A DNA stretch of 64,000 nt from Ignavibacteria bacterium (GTDB lineage Bacteria > Bacteroidota > Ignavibacteria > Tepidaquicellales > OLB5): positions 124,001 through 188,000 of the forward strand of contig JAFLBX010000002.1 in assembly GCA_017303675.1 (NCBI GenBank), given 5' to 3'. The position numbers were made by a program, and so were the translations under genes. Each line of letters starts with the position of its first letter. The stretch's first letter is position 1. Positions 52,322 to 61,328 of the stretch are shown here, piece after piece. Below the pieces are notes generated by a model. It was not told where the DNA came from, did not search any database, and saw only the letters and a list, made by a program, of their open reading frames with translations.

Positions 52322-52352
52322 TTGATTATCTTAACAAAATTGAGTATTTTTG
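52322..52352 (+). promoter_or_regulatory. Promoter of tgt
   Basis: TTGATT (52322-52327), 17 bases, then TATTTTTG (52345-52352), an exact TAnnTTTG. The -7 box ends 21 bases before the tgt ATG. Confidence 0.65.
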
Positions 52353-52373
52353 TAAATATGGGGACATTTAGAA

Positions 52374-53510
52374 ATGTTCTTTAAAGTTCTTTCTCAGGAT
52401 AGTAATTGTAAAGCAAGAGTTTCGGAAATTACCACTTCTCACGGTTCTTTTCAGACTCCTATTTTTATGCCCGTTGGCACACAGGCAACCGTTAAAGCTA
52501 TTGAGCAGCGCGAGCTTGAGGAAATAGGAGCTAAAATTATCCTTGGTAATACCTACCATCTTTATTTAAGGCCCGGAACCCATGTTTTAAATAAAGCCGG
52601 GGGACTGCATAAATTTATGAACTGGAACAAGCCGATACTTACAGATAGCGGCGGGTTTCAGGTTTTTAGTTTATCAGCCTTAAGGAAAATATCAGATGAA
52701 GGCGCTGAATTCAAATCGCACCTTGACGGAAGCTCGCACATGTTCACCCCCGAAAAAGTTGTGAACATCCAGCGTGAAATTGGCTCTGATATAATGATGG
52801 TGCTTGATGAATGCCTGGAAAACCCGGCTGAATACTCCAAAGTTGAAAGCTCAGTTAAGCTTACCTCTGCATGGGCCAAAAGGAGCAGGGAAGAGTTCCT
52901 GAAAACATCACCGCTTTACGGAAACGAACAGTTCCAGTTCGGGATAATACAGGGTTCAGTTTATAATGAGCTACGCAAACGCTCTGCATCAGAGCTTGCT
53001 GAAATTGATTTTGAAGGCTATGCAATCGGTGGTTTAGCCGTTGGTGAAGAAAATTCTGTAATGTACGATGTTGTTGAATATACAGAACAGTTCATGCCTC
53101 CGGATAAGCCGCGGTACCTGATGGGTGTTGGCACACCTGAAGACCTGCTGAATGCAATTGAGCGCGGTGTTGATATGTTTGATTGTGTCATGCCTACCCG
53201 TAATGCCAGGAATGCGACAGTTTTCACTTCACGGGGTAAGTTAAGGCTTCGTAACCTGGATAATAAATTCAATTTCAGCTCAATTGATGAAGAAGTATCC
53301 AGTTATACATCAGAAAACTTTACTCCCGCATACTTAAGGCACCTTTTCATGTGTGATGAAATGCTGGCAGCGCAGCTTGCTACAATTCATAATTTAAGGT
53401 TTTATTTAAGCCTTGTTGAGCGTGCAAGAGAAGCTATCTTGAAAAATGGATTTTTGGAATTCAAAAAAAGTTTTCTTGAAAAATATAATTCAGGAATTAA
53501 ATCAGTTTAA
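52374..53510 (+). CDS. tgt: tRNA-guanine transglycosylase, zinc cysteines missing
   Basis: Tgt exchanges guanine 34 of certain tRNAs for the queuosine precursor preQ1. The 378-residue protein has the full substrate core: DSGGFQVFSL, the GGLAVGEE loop, and the catalytic Asp of VDMFDCVMPTRNARN near residue 264. The usual C-terminal zinc site (Cys-x-Cys-x2-Cys then His) is altered: the cysteine positions read Val, Ser and Ser (DEEVSSYTSENF), though the later His (TIHNLRFY) remains. The enzyme may lack zinc or use another fold contact. I believe this is partly a lineage trait. Confidence 0.95.
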   Translation: MFFKVLSQDSNCKARVSEITTSHGSFQTPIFMPVGTQATVKAIEQRELEEIGAKIILGNTYHLYLRPGTHVLNKAGGLHKFMNWNKPILTDSGGFQVFSLSALRKISDEGAEFKSHLDGSSHMFTPEKVVNIQREIGSDIMMVLDECLENPAEYSKVESSVKLTSAWAKRSREEFLKTSPLYGNEQFQFGIIQGSVYNELRKRSASELAEIDFEGYAIGGLAVGEENSVMYDVVEYTEQFMPPDKPRYLMGVGTPEDLLNAIERGVDMFDCVMPTRNARNATVFTSRGKLRLRNLDNKFNFSSIDEEVSSYTSENFTPAYLRHLFMCDEMLAAQLATIHNLRFYLSLVERAREAILKNGFLEFKKSFLEKYNSGIKSV

Positions 53511-53553
53511 AAATAGTTTAATAATTCAGTAAAGTTAAGGAAGGTATATTAAG

Positions 53554-53877
53554 TTGACATATTTATTTATAATATTACAGGCTCAGCAGGATGGCATTGC
53601 CAGCCTTGTTAGTTCATTACTGCCGTTTATTCTGATAATAGCGGTGTTTTATTTCCTGATCCTAAGGCCGCAGCAAAAACGCCAGAAAGAAAGAGCAAAG
53701 CTTCTTGAAGGTGTTAAAAAAGGTGATAAGATCATTACTTCAGGCGGTATCCACGGAACCGTTGAAGGCGTTGAAGATGATTCAGTACTGGTGAAAATTG
53801 CCGATAACGTAAAGGTTAAAATGGATAAAGCCGCTATTGGAACTATTGTTGGCTTAACCGACCAGGGTAAAAAATAA
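53554..53877 (+). CDS. yajC: Preprotein translocase subunit YajC
   Basis: A 107-residue protein with a single membrane helix (about 19-40, LPFILIIAVFYFLILRPQ) and the conserved KRQKERAKLLEGVKKGDKII segment, then IVG. YajC associates with SecDF at the translocon. It starts with TTG at 53554. It follows tgt, a common gene order (tgt-yajC), but secD does not come next here; ribBA does, after a terminator. Confidence 0.94.
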   Translation: MTYLFIILQAQQDGIASLVSSLLPFILIIAVFYFLILRPQQKRQKERAKLLEGVKKGDKIITSGGIHGTVEGVEDDSVLVKIADNVKVKMDKAAIGTIVGLTDQGKK

Positions 53878-53910
53878 TTTTAAATCATCCTTAATTTTGA
53901 GGAAAGCAAT

Positions 53911-53943
53911 TGTGGCGTTTTAAATGATCGCCACATTTTATTT
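53911..53943 (+). terminator. Rho-independent terminator before ribBA
   Basis: TGTGGCG (53911-53917) pairs with CGCCACA (53929-53935) and a T-rich run follows. It ends tgt-yajC transcription. It is too small and lacks the conserved helices to be an FMN riboswitch. Confidence 0.7.
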
Positions 53944-55200
53944 ATGAAACTCGAGAAAGTAAAAACTCAAGGCAGCGGCAAATTTAAGTTCAGCACTATT
54001 GAATCAGCCATTGCCGATTTTAAAAAAGGCAAGTGCGTTATTGTTGTTGATGATGAGGACAGGGAAAATGAGGGAGACCTTATTTACTCCGCTGAAAAAT
54101 CAACACCTGAGCTTGTTAATTTCCTTATAAAATATACTAGCGGCGTTATATGCGTGCCGGTTGAAGATGAAAGGCTTAAAGAGCTTAAGCTTGATATGAT
54201 GACTGCGCATAATACTGCGCTGCATGAAACCGCATTTACAGTAAGTGTTGATTATGTTCACGGCACATCAACAGGAATTTCAGCATCAGACAGGAACAAA
54301 ACCATACTTGCGCTTGTAAATAAAAAAACAAAGCCCGAAGACCTTGGCAGACCGGGACATGTTTTTCCGCTGCGGGCTTTTCCGGGAGGTGTTTTAAGGC
54401 GCGCCGGACATACTGAAGCAGCTGTAGATCTGGCTAAGCTTGCAGGACATTACCCGGCGGGAGTGCTCTGTGAGATTATTAAAAAAGACGGCGAAATGGC
54501 AAGAGTGCCCCAGCTTTTTGAGCTTGCCAAAAAGCTTAAGCTGAAAATAATTACCATTAAAGATCTTATCAACTACAGGCTTGAACGCGAAGTATTGATC
54601 GAAAAGATCGTTGATGTTAACCTTCCCACTAAACACGGGGCTTTCAGGCTGCATATGTTCAAAAACCTGATAGATAACAAGGAGCATCTTGCGCTTGTTA
54701 AAGGTGAAATTGACCCGAATAAGCCGATACTTGTTCGTGTGCATTCGGAATGTTTGACCGGCGATCTGCTTGGTTCATTAAGGTGTGATTGCCAGGACCA
54801 GCTGATAAAATCGCTGAAGATAATTGAACATGAAAAGAACGGCATTGTTCTTTACATGAGGCAGGAAGGAAGGGGCATTGGACTTGCTAACAAGCTTAAA
54901 GCATACAAGCTTCAGGATGAAGGCAAAGATACCGTTGAAGCCAATGAAGCGCTGGGGTTTAAAGCTGACCTGCGTGATTACGGAATAGGTGCGCAGATAT
55001 TGCGGAACCTTGGAGTTAAAAAAATGATTTTGTTAACAAATAACCCCAAAAAGGTAGTTGGATTAAAAGGGTACGGTCTTGAGATCGTAAAGCGCATTCC
55101 CATTGAAATACCTGCTAATTCAGTAAACGAAAAATATTTAAAAACCAAAAGAGATAAACTGGGACATCTACTGTTAATCAACAAAAATCAGGAGAATTAA
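53944..55200 (+). CDS. ribBA: Bifunctional riboflavin synthesis protein RibBA
   Basis: The 418-residue fusion carries two riboflavin steps. The N-terminal RibB domain (about 15-215) makes 3,4-dihydroxy-2-butanone 4-phosphate: [12 protein letters not shown] and [12 protein letters not shown] are visible. The C-terminal RibA domain (about 220-418) is GTP cyclohydrolase II, with zinc cysteines in [17 protein letters not shown] and the catalytic [12 protein letters not shown]. The fusion is common in Bacteroidota and relatives. No riboswitch is seen upstream. It is six bases before greA. Confidence 0.96.
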   Translation: MKLEKVKTQGSGKFKFSTIESAIADFKKGKCVIVVDDEDRENEGDLIYSAEKSTPELVNFLIKYTSGVICVPVEDERLKELKLDMMTAHNTALHETAFTVSVDYVHGTSTGISASDRNKTILALVNKKTKPEDLGRPGHVFPLRAFPGGVLRRAGHTEAAVDLAKLAGHYPAGVLCEIIKKDGEMARVPQLFELAKKLKLKIITIKDLINYRLEREVLIEKIVDVNLPTKHGAFRLHMFKNLIDNKEHLALVKGEIDPNKPILVRVHSECLTGDLLGSLRCDCQDQLIKSLKIIEHEKNGIVLYMRQEGRGIGLANKLKAYKLQDEGKDTVEANEALGFKADLRDYGIGAQILRNLGVKKMILLTNNPKKVVGLKGYGLEIVKRIPIEIPANSVNEKYLKTKRDKLGHLLLINKNQEN

Positions 55201-55206
55201 ATTATT

Positions 55207-55692
55207 ATGGATTCAAACAACAAAGGATTTGTATACTTAACCAAAGACAGGCTGCATGAGCTTGAAACCGAGCTTAACGATCTCAAGCTTAGGGGAAGAA
55301 AAGATATCGCCGAAAAAATTGCCGAAGCAAGAGCTCACGGCGATCTGAGCGAAAATGCCGAGTACGATGCTGCGAAGCATCAGCAGGAGCAGCTCGAAAT
55401 GCGTATTGCAAAATTCGAAGAAATGCTCTCAAGGGTAAAGATCATCTCAGCTGATGAGCTTCCTAATGATAAAATTTATATTCTCCATAACGTAAAGCTG
55501 AAAGACCTTAAAACAAAGGAGGAATTCACTTACAAGCTTGTTTCCCCCGAAGAAGCTGATCTTGAACAGGATAAGATATCTGTTACTTCTCCCATTGGCA
55601 AATCTCTGCTTGGAAAAAAGAAAAATGAAGAAGTGGAAATTATTGTCCCGGCCGGAAAATTGAAATATAAAATTGTGGATTTTACTAAGTAA
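55207..55692 (+). CDS. greA: Transcription elongation factor GreA
   Basis: GreA enters the RNA polymerase secondary channel and rescues backtracked complexes. The 161-residue protein shows the N-terminal coiled coil (about 10-80) with the two acidic tip residues in the SENAEYDAAK stretch, and a C-terminal FKBP-like domain ending VPAGKLKYKIV. Length and motif match GreA rather than Gfh1-type regulators. It follows ribBA by six bases, so the two are probably coexpressed. Confidence 0.95.
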   Translation: MDSNNKGFVYLTKDRLHELETELNDLKLRGRKDIAEKIAEARAHGDLSENAEYDAAKHQQEQLEMRIAKFEEMLSRVKIISADELPNDKIYILHNVKLKDLKTKEEFTYKLVSPEEADLEQDKISVTSPIGKSLLGKKKNEEVEIIVPAGKLKYKIVDFTK

Positions 55693-55709
55693 CATAAGAA
55701 TCATTCAAA

Positions 55710-56624
55710 ATGGATAAAGATAAAAGAACTCTTTTAAAAGTCGGTATTACTATTGTGCTTTCCCTGATAATTTTATTATGGGGAATAGCTTTTTTAAAAG
55801 ATCTTAAATTCGGACTCGAAACAAATGAGCTTGTTGTTTACTTCTCAGATGTTAACGGCTTAAAGGAAGGTGATCCTGTCAGCGTGAACGGCGTTACCAA
55901 AGGCAAGATCACAAAAATTGAGCTTGCTCCGGGTGATTCTGTAAAAGTCGATTTTTCTTTATCCAAAGAAGTTACTTTAAGGAAAGATTATGATGTTTCA
56001 GTGGCTATGATAGAGCTTATGAGCGGCAAACAGATCTATATAAAACCCGGTGTATCCAAAGAGGTTGCAGATATCACGAAACCTCTTGTTGGAGCTAAGA
56101 CTAACGATATAGTGGGCTTAATAGGCACTATGAATGAAGTAGGTGAAGATGTAAAGCTGATTACCCGAAAGCTTGATACTGCAATGACCAAAATGACAGT
56201 TACAGTTGATAACATAAATTCCATCGTTGGCGATGACGGACTGAAATCAAATATTAAAGGCGCGGCAAGCAATTTTAACCTGGCTTCACGTAATCTTAAT
56301 CTGATGCTTGCAGATACAAGGAACAGCATAAACTCGCTTACAGTTAAGCTGAACAATATTGCCACAAATGTTGATAATACCGTTACCGATACCAAGCCTG
56401 AGATCAAAGAAACCATGCAGGATGTCAGGGTCTTAACGGCAAGACTTGATTCACTTACAATTAATCTAAATAATCTTGTCCTTGGTGCGAATGATTCCAA
56501 TTCAACTGTAGGCAAGCTGCTTACCGAAGATGAAATGTACGATAATATCAATAAGGCTCTGCTTAATATCAATAAGCTTGTAAAAAAGATAGAAAAAGAC
56601 GGCATAAGATTAAAACTATTCTGA
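55710..56624 (+). CDS. MCE/MlaD-family lipid-transport protein
   Basis: The 304-residue protein has one membrane helix (about 12-30) and an MCE domain (about 38-118; VSVNGVTKGKITKIEL). MCE proteins form hexameric tunnels or needles that carry phospholipids between membranes. The remaining 185 residues form long amphipathic helices that would line or extend the tunnel. The matching ATPase and permease genes (mlaF, mlaE) are not in the window. It is 17 bases after greA. Confidence 0.93.
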   Translation: MDKDKRTLLKVGITIVLSLIILLWGIAFLKDLKFGLETNELVVYFSDVNGLKEGDPVSVNGVTKGKITKIELAPGDSVKVDFSLSKEVTLRKDYDVSVAMIELMSGKQIYIKPGVSKEVADITKPLVGAKTNDIVGLIGTMNEVGEDVKLITRKLDTAMTKMTVTVDNINSIVGDDGLKSNIKGAASNFNLASRNLNLMLADTRNSINSLTVKLNNIATNVDNTVTDTKPEIKETMQDVRVLTARLDSLTINLNNLVLGANDSNSTVGKLLTEDEMYDNINKALLNINKLVKKIEKDGIRLKLF

Positions 56625-56690
56625 TCGTATTAACTGATTAATATTTTTTTTTAATATCTTTGTAACTAACTCAACTTATTTCTGCAATAC

Positions 56691-58445
56691 ATGGTGAGAA
56701 AAAACCTGGGTATTCTTGTTACAACAGCGCTGATAGTATTATTCCTGTATTATGCATCCCAGTTCAATAACCCTTTAAACGGATCACAAAAGAAAATTAC
56801 TGATATTAATTACCGCTCTGATGTAACAGGCACCAGCGGTATGGTGGTTTCTGCGAGTAAATATGCTTCGCAGGTTGGAATTGATATACTCAAAAACGGC
56901 GGTAATGCAGTTGATGCTGCCGTTGCAATGGGCTTTGCTTTGACTGTAACTTACCCGCAGGCAGGCAATATCGGCGGCGGGGGATTCATGGTCATTAAAA
57001 CCAAAGATAAGATCACCACTATTGACTACCGCGAAAAAGCACCTGCCGGCTCAACCCGCAATATGTTCCTTGATGATAAAGGGAACTTCCTGCCTGAAAA
57101 AAGCCAGGTCGGGCATCTTTCAGCGGGAGTGCCCGGTGCAGTTGCAGGAATGCTTTATGCACTTGAAAAATACGGCTCTATGAAGCGTGAAGATGTTCTT
57201 GCTCCCTCAATAATGCTTGCCGAAGACGGATTCGAAATGGAAGACCGCCTTGCTGAATCTCTTAACTCAAACTATGATCTTTTCAGTAAATTCCCGTCTT
57301 CAAAAAAAGTGTTTACAAAAGGTGGACTCAATTTTTCTGCCGGCGAGCTTTTTATACAAAAAGATCTTGCCAATACTTTAAAGCTTATAAGTATTCACGG
57401 CAGGGATGGGTTTTACTCAGGCATTACCGCTGAGCTAATTGTGGCTGAAATGCAGCGTGGCGGTGGAATCATTACAGCCGGTGACCTGCTTGCCTACCAG
57501 CCGGTTGAAAGAGAGCCGGTTCATACAAATTATAAAGGCTATGACGTTTATTCAATGGCTCCGCCAAGCAGCGGCGGTATTGCGTTAATTCAGCTGTTGA
57601 ATATGATAGAAAAAGAATCTATACCAAACAGAAATGATGTTTATTACGGTATCAAAGAACAATCAAATTATTACCATACTGTTATTGAAAGCATGAAAAG
57701 GGTATATGCCGATAGAAGCGAGCATCTTGGCGACCCTGATTTCTGGAAGGTCCCTGTTAATGAGCTTATAAAAAAAGAATATGCCAAAGAGCGCAGAAAT
57801 GATATCGGTGATAACTCAACACCGGCGAATGAAATAAAACCGGGTGTGTTTGTAAAGGAATCAGACCAGACAACACATTACAGCGTAATTGATAAAGACG
57901 GCAATATGGTTAGTGTAACAACTACTCTGAACAATACATATGGCTCAGGTGTTGTAGTAGATGGTGCAGGATTTTTACTTAATGATGAAATGGATGATTT
58001 CGCTTCAAAGCCGGGTGAGCCTAATATGTTCGGGCTGATTGGCAATGAAGCAAATGCAATTGTGCCGGGTAAACGTATGCTGAGCTCAATGACCCCAACA
58101 ATCATTTTAAAGGATGGTAATCCTTTTTTGGTTATCGGCTCACCCGGCGGCGGCCGCATAATTACATCAGTTTTTACTTCAATCGTAAATATTATCGATT
58201 TTAAGATGTCGCTTGATTCCGCAATTGACAGGCCGCGCTTTCATCACCAGTGGCAGCCTGAATACCTGCAGTATGAAGCAGGCGCAATTGATGATGAAGT
58301 AATGGCTAAGCTTACAGAAAAAGGGCACCAGGTAAAACAGATCCCTGATTACGGCAGAGTGGAAGGTATTCTAATTGACTGGAAAAATAAAACATATTAC
58401 GGTCACAGTGACCGCCGCGGATACGGCGCTGCTATTGGATATTAA
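56691..58445 (+). CDS. ggt: Gamma-glutamyltransferase
   Basis: Ggt breaks gamma-glutamyl bonds in glutathione and related compounds, or transfers the glutamyl group. The 584-residue proenzyme has an N-terminal membrane anchor or signal (about 5-22), and conserved VSASKYASQVGIDIL and GGNAVDAAVAMGFALT segments. It cleaves itself before T394 of TTHYSV, the new N-terminal nucleophile; GSPGGGRIITSV near the C-terminus binds the glutamate. A TAnnTTTG box (TATCTTTG, 56655-56662) lies just upstream. It should act outside the cytoplasm. Confidence 0.95.
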   Translation: MVRKNLGILVTTALIVLFLYYASQFNNPLNGSQKKITDINYRSDVTGTSGMVVSASKYASQVGIDILKNGGNAVDAAVAMGFALTVTYPQAGNIGGGGFMVIKTKDKITTIDYREKAPAGSTRNMFLDDKGNFLPEKSQVGHLSAGVPGAVAGMLYALEKYGSMKREDVLAPSIMLAEDGFEMEDRLAESLNSNYDLFSKFPSSKKVFTKGGLNFSAGELFIQKDLANTLKLISIHGRDGFYSGITAELIVAEMQRGGGIITAGDLLAYQPVEREPVHTNYKGYDVYSMAPPSSGGIALIQLLNMIEKESIPNRNDVYYGIKEQSNYYHTVIESMKRVYADRSEHLGDPDFWKVPVNELIKKEYAKERRNDIGDNSTPANEIKPGVFVKESDQTTHYSVIDKDGNMVSVTTTLNNTYGSGVVVDGAGFLLNDEMDDFASKPGEPNMFGLIGNEANAIVPGKRMLSSMTPTIILKDGNPFLVIGSPGGGRIITSVFTSIVNIIDFKMSLDSAIDRPRFHHQWQPEYLQYEAGAIDDEVMAKLTEKGHQVKQIPDYGRVEGILIDWKNKTYYGHSDRRGYGAAIGY

Positions 58446-58537
58446 TATGTATTCCAAACCGGCGTGCTGTAATATATTACCTGTTAACAAATATTGGAAT
58501 TTTCAGAAATTGTTTTAATTGTAAATTAATCTGTATT

Positions 58538-58897
58538 ATGACGAAAATTATTAAATTGAAAGTGTTTTTTGTTGTATTATTCCTTGCTTTAATATTTCCG
58601 GGGATTGTTTTAAGCAGCGATTTTCTTTTTATTGATAAAGGAGATACCGAGGAATATGAAATAGCTGCAGATACTTACCAGGGTTATGAATGGGTCGTTT
58701 CAACTATAATTGACCCTTCTATTGTGAAATACGAAGGTAAAGAATTTGATTATGGTGAAAAAAACACTGATTTGTCTGTTCAGAAAATAAAATTCAAAGG
58801 ACTCAAAAAAGGGAAAACTACTGTGACCTTACAGTATATCAAACAGGGTGATATGGTTCCTAAAAAAACAAAAACTATTACAATAAAAGTATATTGA
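58538..58897 (+). CDS. Chagasin-like secreted protein, divergent
   Basis: The 119-residue product has a signal peptide (about 1-26, hydrophobic core ending VLSS) and a domain resembling chagasin (I42), an inhibitor of papain-like cysteine proteases. It has the DTYQGYEW segment in the place of the NPTTGY loop, and the GLKKGKTTVTLQY strand. The other two inhibitory loops (GxGG and RPW) are missing or altered, so inhibition is doubtful. It is clearly related to the next gene, with a nearly identical C-terminus, and overlaps its possible TTG start. Confidence 0.75.
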   Translation: MTKIIKLKVFFVVLFLALIFPGIVLSSDFLFIDKGDTEEYEIAADTYQGYEWVVSTIIDPSIVKYEGKEFDYGEKNTDLSVQKIKFKGLKKGKTTVTLQYIKQGDMVPKKTKTITIKVY

Positions 58898-58911
58898 AAT
58901 TATCAACGGGT

Positions 58912-59283
58912 ATGAAGAAAATATTTTTATTACATCTTATTATCGCAACTGCCGTATTTATATTGTCATGTTCCGGATTAAAGGAAATTGAAAATTACAA
59001 AGGTGAAAATATTTCTATGGGGGTTGGTGAGTATTCCGTTGTAAAAATGCCTGCGGATACAAAAGCCGGGTATGACTGGAATATATCTGCTAACAGCGAT
59101 CCAACAATTGCTAAATATGAGAGCAGGGAAAAGCTTTCGGGTGAAAATAATTCATCCGCTGATACCCTTCTTATCAAATTTAAAGGATTGAAAAAGGGTA
59201 AAACAATTATTACATTGAATTATGTAAAAAAAGGGGATTTTCTTGCCAAGAAAACAAGAACTGTTAACATTACAGTGTATTAA
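58912..59283 (+). CDS. Chagasin-like lipoprotein, divergent paralogue
   Basis: The product (123 residues from the ATG at 58912) has a lipoprotein signal ending FILSC and a chagasin-like domain with DTKAGYDW in the first loop and the strand GLKKGKTIITLNYVKKG. It duplicates the gene before. An in-frame TTG at 58894 (overlapping the previous stop) would add six residues; I chose the ATG because the signal starts right after it. It is anchored, whereas its neighbour is free, so they may act at different places. Confidence 0.75.
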   Translation: MKKIFLLHLIIATAVFILSCSGLKEIENYKGENISMGVGEYSVVKMPADTKAGYDWNISANSDPTIAKYESREKLSGENNSSADTLLIKFKGLKKGKTIITLNYVKKGDFLAKKTRTVNITVY

Positions 59284-59287
59284 TTTA

Positions 59288-60109
59288 GTGAACTATAAAA
59301 AAATAATATTATCAGCTTTAATTATTATTACCTGGTGCGGAAATGTTTTCGCATTCAGCGATACTTCTTCCAATAATGTACCGGGGCAATATACTTATAT
59401 AAGGCAGGATTACTTTGGCTTAAATGATGAATACGAAACACCATTTTTTATCTTCAAAGGCAAAAAATCCGGACCCGTAATGATGCTCGATGGCGGAATT
59501 CACGGAGATGAAATTGCTTCTTATATGGCGTGTGATTCCATAGTAAAATATCTCAATCTTTATTCAGGCACGCTTATTGTCATTCCGCGTACAAATATTA
59601 AAGCTTGCCAGCAGAATACAAGACAGGTTAATTTTGATTTTAACCATGCATTTCCGGGTGATATTACCGCCGAGCTTTTTGAGTACAGGCTGGCATATGA
59701 GTTCATGTGGATGGTAGATTCAGTGAAGCCTGATCTTATTATAAATCTGCATGAGGCAAGGACCAAATGGTCACCTAAAGCGTTAACTGACCCGGAAAAA
59801 GCTTATGGCCAGATCGTAATATCATGCCTGCAGCCGTTCGAAGAACTTTTGGTAAGATCAGTTGATAATATGAATAAACGCATCCCGGAAGGTGATTACC
59901 AATTCCATACCCATTATTATTCATACCGCGATCACAGCTCGCTCGATAATTTTGTTTCAAAGTTCAATATTAAATCATATACTGTTGAAACATACCGCGG
60001 CTTCGATATAGATGCCCGCGTTAAGCTGCAGCTTATAGCTGCACTGCAGTTTATGGAGGAGATAGGGCTGGAATTCAGCTTTCCAGCTCATTTAACAGCT
60101 TTTCAGTAA
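59288..60109 (+). CDS. Secreted zinc carboxypeptidase-like (M14/AstE) protein
   Basis: The 273-residue product begins with a GTG at 59288, giving a signal peptide (NYKKIILSALIIIT, ending FA). The body resembles the M14/succinylglutamate desuccinylase group: the metal pair GGIHGDE (His and Glu), the NLHEARTK segment for the third ligand, and SYTVETYRG with the catalytic glutamate near residue 240. It may remove an amino acid or acyl group from peptides. The longer open frame from 59243 overlaps the previous gene and lacks a sensible start. Confidence 0.8.
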   Translation: MNYKKIILSALIIITWCGNVFAFSDTSSNNVPGQYTYIRQDYFGLNDEYETPFFIFKGKKSGPVMMLDGGIHGDEIASYMACDSIVKYLNLYSGTLIVIPRTNIKACQQNTRQVNFDFNHAFPGDITAELFEYRLAYEFMWMVDSVKPDLIINLHEARTKWSPKALTDPEKAYGQIVISCLQPFEELLVRSVDNMNKRIPEGDYQFHTHYYSYRDHSSLDNFVSKFNIKSYTVETYRGFDIDARVKLQLIAALQFMEEIGLEFSFPAHLTAFQ

Positions 60110-60153
60110 TATTACATTGACTTGGGGTAATTCAATAATTTAATTTAAACAGC

Positions 60154-60534
60154 ATGAAAAAAATAATAAACTCAGCAGCAGCATTAGTACTTTTGCTTGC
60201 CGCGGTTATTTCCTACTCACAGGAAAAAACTTACACCGAAACCAATTCTGAGATCGCAGCATCAGTTGGTGAAAACTTCACAATTTCACTTGAATCAAAT
60301 CAGTCAACAGGCTATTCATGGTCAGTAGGTATGGTAAGCGATAACGCGCAGGTTGTAATTGCGGGCATGGATTATGATCTGCCCGAAGGCTCAACAACTG
60401 GGCAGGGCGGAGCTGAAGTATGGCATTTAAAGGCAGTCGCTCCCGGTTCAGTTAAGCTTTTATTCTATTACGCAAGGTCATGGGAAAAAGACGCTCCTGC
60501 TAAAACAGTAACATTTAACGTTTCAATAAAGTAA
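60154..60534 (+). CDS. Chagasin-family (I42) protease inhibitor
   Basis: The 126-residue protein has a signal peptide (about 1-22, ending SYSQ) and the fullest chagasin pattern of the three: loop 1 NQSTGYSW, loop 2 TTGQGGAEVW (GxGG) and loop 3 YARSW in place of RPW. These loops wedge into the active site of papain-family enzymes. It should act in the periplasm or outside, on an unknown cysteine protease. It follows the zinc-peptidase-like gene by 44 bases. Confidence 0.85.
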   Translation: MKKIINSAAALVLLLAAVISYSQEKTYTETNSEIAASVGENFTISLESNQSTGYSWSVGMVSDNAQVVIAGMDYDLPEGSTTGQGGAEVWHLKAVAPGSVKLLFYYARSWEKDAPAKTVTFNVSIK

Positions 60535-60542
60535 TAAAAAAA

Positions 60543-60572
60543 ATGCTTCCCAAACAATAGTTTGGGAAGCAT
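60543..60572 (+). terminator. Hairpin/terminator after the chagasin gene
   Basis: ATGCTTCCCAAAC-AATA-GTTTGGGAAGCAT is a 13-bp perfect stem. It follows the stop by eight bases. No T run follows, but AAAAAAA precedes it, so it would work better for the opposite strand. Confidence 0.55.
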
Positions 60573-60579
60573 CTAAGCT

Positions 60580-60609
60580 GTCATGCCCGCGAAGGCGGGC
60601 ATCCAGACG
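60580..60609 (+). repeat. Dispersed GCCCGCG-type repeat, copy 2
   Basis: The 30-base unit GTCATGCCCGCGAAGGCGGG then CATCCAGACG, matching 45415-45444 at nearly every base. Confidence 0.85.
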
Positions 60610-60671
60610 AAAATCTATGTGATACTTTTACTAACTGGACTAATATATGTTTCGCAATTCTTTGATAACTA

Positions 60672-60699
60672 TGTTTCCCAAACTCCAGTTTGGGAAACA
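60672..60699. repeat. Hairpin homologous to the one at 60543
   Basis: GTTTCCCAAAC-TCCA-GTTTGGGAAAC, an 11-bp perfect stem with the same core (TTCCCAAAC/GTTTGGGAA) as the hairpin 100 bases to its left. It lies nine bases past the end of the rhodanese gene (minus strand), so it may end that transcript. Confidence 0.7.
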
Positions 60700-60707
60700 A
60701 TAGTACT

Positions 60708-61256
60708 TTACTTAACAGATGTTCCTTCAAACTTAATCCTTGGGTCGCTCACACTTAAAATTTCATTCAGCTCATAAACATTCTTATACCCATATCCATA
60801 AAGATTTAGATATGTTGGTATATTCAGTGCTAAAGTAATTCCCTTATCTCCGCCGCCTTTTATATCGAAATTAACCGGAATTGACATCTTGGTCGGGAAA
60901 TACTTTTCATCGTCAGAAAAATTATTATTACAATATATCAGGATCTTGGTATCAAAAGAAGGAATTATCTCCACCAGTGTTTCCTGTGTAAAATCTGAAA
61001 AATTAAGATTAACTGCTCCATTAACATGTTTGCTGTTATACATAGTGTTTGATCTCGCATCCAGTATTATCACATTTTCCTGTTCTGACATTTTTACAAA
61101 ATCTTCTACAGATAAAAGCCTTTCCATTCTGTGCTCTTTGACATCAGCCATCAATTTTTCGTAATCGTCAAAGCTTACAAAAGGTGATTTTTCCTGTGCG
61201 CAAGCTGTGAAAGTGTACAGCGCTAATAAAACTAAGATTAAATTGATTTTTCTCAT
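60708..61256 (-). CDS. Secreted rhodanese-like protein
   Basis: The 182-residue product has a signal peptide (about 1-20, with ACAQEK at the cut; C19 could form a lipobox, TACA being poor) and one rhodanese domain (about 50-165). The domain shows NVIILDARSN, the HVNGAVNL strand, and the active-site loop with cysteine at ILIYCNNNF. It should act outside the cytoplasm, perhaps in sulfur transfer or thiol repair. It is transcribed against the chagasin cluster. Confidence 0.85.
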   Translation of the reverse strand: MRKINLILVLLALYTFTACAQEKSPFVSFDDYEKLMADVKEHRMERLLSVEDFVKMSEQENVIILDARSNTMYNSKHVNGAVNLNFSDFTQETLVEIIPSFDTKILIYCNNNFSDDEKYFPTKMSIPVNFDIKGGGDKGITLALNIPTYLNLYGYGYKNVYELNEILSVSDPRIKFEGTSVK

Positions 61257-61328
61257 TTTTTGGGGAATTTAATTGATATTAAGGGTTATAGTGAGCTTAA
61301 AGGTGTTTTGTTCCCTGTATATTAAAAA

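Noticed and set aside
53878-53943. Possible FMN riboswitch before ribBA
   Set aside because: The spacer is only 66 bases and holds one simple hairpin with a T run, lacking the multi-helix conserved core of the FMN element. It is a terminator.
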